Assembly: GCF_029335315.1 (NCBI RefSeq)
Contig: NZ_JARJLT010000370.1
Location: forward strand, 1 to 58,187
Length of the DNA: 58,187 nucleotides
Source: Pseudomonas citronellolis
GTDB lineage: Bacteria > Pseudomonadota > Gammaproteobacteria > Pseudomonadales > Pseudomonadaceae
Direction: 5' to 3'
Part shown: positions 56,607 through 58,187 of the stretch, one piece after another
Position numbering within the stretch: position 1 is the stretch's first letter
Layout of the letters: every line of letters starts with the position of its first letter
Notes under the pieces: generated by a model
Told to the model about the DNA's origin: nothing
What the model saw: the letters and a program-made list of their open reading frames with translations, nothing else
Database searches by the model: none
Program-made: the position numbers and the translations under genes

Positions 56607-57383
56607 TCAGAGCACGGCGGCGCCGGCCTCTTCCTCGCGAATCGAGCGCAGCACCTGGCGCTGCAGCTCGATGAACGCGGCGCTGCCGGCCATTTCCTCG
56701 CGGCGGGGGCGAGGCAGGCCGACGTCGAAGGTGGTCTTGATCCGCCCCGGCCCCAGGCCCATGACCACGATGCGGTCGGACAGGTAGACCGCCTCCTCGA
56801 CGTCGTGGGTGACGAACATCACCGTCAGCCGGTGGGTTTCCCAGATGCGCGTGAGCAGCTCCTGCATCTGGTGCCGGGTCATCGCGTCCAGCGCGCCGAA
56901 GGGTTCGTCCATCAGCAGGATCTTCGGCCGGTAGGACAGCGCCCGGGCGATCGCCACGCGCTGCTTCATGCCGCCGGACAGCTCGCTGGGGTAGGCCTCG
57001 GCGAACTTCTCCAGCTTCACCAGCGCCAGGTGCTCGGCGGCGATCTCGCGGCATTCGGCGCGCGAACGGCCGGCGGCCTTGAGGGCGAACTCGACGTTCT
57101 CCCGCGCGGTCAGCCACGGCAGCAGGGTGTAGGCCTGGAACACCACGCCGCGATCCAGGCCGGGGCCGGTGATGGGCGCGCCGTCGACCTTGACGCTGCC
57201 GCTGTCGAAGTCTTCCAGCCCGGCGGCGATCGACAGCAGGGTGCTCTTGCCGCAGCCGGAGGTGCCGACGATGGAGACGAACTCGTTGTCCGCCAGGGTC
57301 AGGTCGATGTTGCGCAGCACCTCGCGGCGCTCCTTGCCGACCGCGAAGCTCTTGTTCAGGCCGGTGATTTCCAGGGTGGCCAT
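56607..57383 (-). CDS. ABC importer ATPase, nitrate/sulfonate/taurine type
   Basis: This 258-aa ATP-binding subunit powers uptake by the permease encoded next to it. Walker A is GTSGCGKST near residue 41, Q-loop QAYTLLPWL near 86, ABC signature LSGGMKQRVAIARAL near 133 and Walker B LLMDEPFGALD near 156, with the switch His in FVTHDVEEAVYLSD. These are the SsuB/TauB/NrtD branch features. The ATG at 57383 overlaps the permease stop by 4 bp (ATGA). It is convergent with the TPM gene with only 3 bp between the stop codons, so no terminator is evident. The substrate-binding protein gene is outside the window. Confidence 0.88.
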   Translation of the reverse strand: MATLEITGLNKSFAVGKERREVLRNIDLTLADNEFVSIVGTSGCGKSTLLSIAAGLEDFDSGSVKVDGAPITGPGLDRGVVFQAYTLLPWLTARENVEFALKAAGRSRAECREIAAEHLALVKLEKFAEAYPSELSGGMKQRVAIARALSYRPKILLMDEPFGALDAMTRHQMQELLTRIWETHRLTVMFVTHDVEEAVYLSDRIVVMGLGPGRIKTTFDVGLPRPRREEMAGSAAFIELQRQVLRSIREEEAGAAVL

Positions 57384-58187
57384 CAGCCGCGCCTCCGGTT
57401 GTAGCGGAACAGGACGCGCTCGGCGGCGCGCATGGCCTGGTCGGTGACCAGCCCGAGCAGACCGAGCAGCAGGATGTAGCCGATGATGGTGTCGGTCTGG
57501 AAGAAACGCTGCGAGACCACGATGCGGTAGCCCAGGCCAGAGGTGGCGGCCACCAGCTCGGCCAGCACCAGCCAGGTCCAGGCCCAGCCGAGGCTGATCC
57601 GCAGGGCGTCCCAGATGCCCGGCAGGGCGCTGGGCAGGACGATCTTCAGGAGGATGCGCCGATCCGGCATGCCCAGGGTGCGGCCGAGACCGATGAAGTC
57701 CGCCGGCACGCGCTTGATGGCGTCCATCACCATCAGCACCTGCTGGAAGAAGGTGCCGATCCAGATGATCAGGAATTTCTGGAAGTCGCTGGTGCCGGCC
57801 CAGAGGATGCTCAGCGGCACGAAGGCCACCACCGGCATGTAGCGCACGAAGTCCACCAGCGGTTCGGTGGCGGCTTTCCAGAAGCCGTAGCAGCCGGCGA
57901 ACACGCCGATCACGATGGACATCGCCGAGGAAATCGCGAAGGCCACCAGGATGCGGTAGACGCTGACCTTGAGGTCGGCCCAGAGGGTGCCGTCGGCGGC
58001 CAGCTTGAGCATGCGCGCCCAGACGTCGCCGGGGGCCGGCAGGAAGATCTTCGGCACCGCGCCACTGGCGCCGGCCAGCCACCAGGCCAGGGCCAGCAGG
58101 ACGAACACGCCGCCGCCGATCAGCAACAGGTGGGTGCGCGCCAGCGGCTTGCCGATGACGAACAGCGGGGAAGGTTTACGGGCGTTC
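57383..58187 (-). CDS. ABC importer permease, nitrate/sulfonate/taurine type, 5' end cut
   Basis: This partial inner-membrane permease of the SsuC/TauC type is open at the right window edge. Six helices are visible. The EAA-like cytoplasmic loop FIGLGRTLGMPDRRILLKIV touches the ATPase, and VPLSILWAGTSDFQKFLIIW is typical of the family. About 268 residues are present; the true N-terminus is upstream. An in-frame TTG at 58126 could start a shorter protein, but the reading frame remains open through the charged N-terminal piece PSPLFVIGKPLARTH, as in complete family members. It is co-translated with the ATPase gene. Confidence 0.85.
   Translation of the reverse strand, partial: NARKPSPLFVIGKPLARTHLLLIGGGVFVLLALAWWLAGASGAVPKIFLPAPGDVWARMLKLAADGTLWADLKVSVYRILVAFAISSAMSIVIGVFAGCYGFWKAATEPLVDFVRYMPVVAFVPLSILWAGTSDFQKFLIIWIGTFFQQVLMVMDAIKRVPADFIGLGRTLGMPDRRILLKIVLPSALPGIWDALRISLGWAWTWLVLAELVAATSGLGYRIVVSQRFFQTDTIIGYILLLGLLGLVTDQAMRAAERVLFRYNRRRG

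Overview
The window is a stretch of GC-rich gammaproteobacterial core chromosome and almost certainly comes from a Pseudomonas close to the P. aeruginosa group. The evidence is gene content and order (pilMNOPQ-aroK-aroB-SPOR gene-gltBD-hemE; sahR-like/metK/tkt/epd/pgk/fda), the predicted proteins, and copies of the Pseudomonas extragenic palindrome GTAGGAGCGAGCTTGCTCGC. I cannot name the species. I see no tRNA, rRNA, CRISPR array, prophage, transposase or integron. Coding density is high: 46 protein genes, of which two are cut by the window ends (rlmJ at the left, an ABC permease at the right).

Layout. 0-5 kb: rlmJ, an acyl-CoA dehydrogenase, and a K+/H+ or Na+/H+ antiporter of the NhaP2 type. 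5-13 kb: the mechanosensitive channel MscK, the protein AMPylase SelO, O-acetylhomocysteine sulfhydrylase MetY, thioredoxin TrxC, a hotdog-fold protein and a tandem universal stress protein. Four consecutive gaps here each hold a perfect hairpin of different sequence. 13-18 kb: an orphan ParA-type ATPase, a LysR regulator divergent from an MFS exporter, and a GABA-type amino-acid permease with a very good sigma-54 promoter. 18-34 kb, all on the minus strand: hemE, gltD-gltB (glutamate synthase), an AAA/SPOR membrane protein, aroB-aroK (shikimate pathway) and pilQPONM (type IV pilus secretin and assembly platform). ponA (PBP1a) is divergent from pilM.

36.7-36.9 kb is a likely rearrangement junction. 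To its left the order matches, from memory, PAO1 genes around PA5019-PA5045. To its right it matches PAO1 genes around PA0560 running down to PA0546. Both lie at similar distances from oriC on opposite sides, which is the pattern left by an inversion spanning the origin.

37-47 kb: a YgjP-like metallopeptidase, a methyltransferase, central carbon genes fda-pgk-epd-tkt interspersed with three small lipoprotein genes, then an ArsR-type regulator fused to a methyltransferase-like domain (SahR architecture) just upstream of metK. A perfect 18-bp palindrome lies in the regulator's promoter region. 47-58 kb: ligB with a signal-peptide-like N-terminus, a ferric-reductase-like flavoprotein, a metallophosphoesterase, an esterase, a DUF1090 protein, cytochrome c', a MAPEG protein, an EamA exporter, a lemA-TPM operon, and the ATPase and permease of a nitrate/sulfonate/taurine-type ABC importer.

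No obviously new multi-gene system is present. The more interesting signals are regulatory or structural: the metY alternate-pairing leader, the trxC hairpin that buries its ribosome binding site, the sigma-54 promoter of the permease, the SahR/metK palindrome, the paired REP elements and the breakpoint. All functional assignments come from reading the sequence and recalled family knowledge; no database search was possible.
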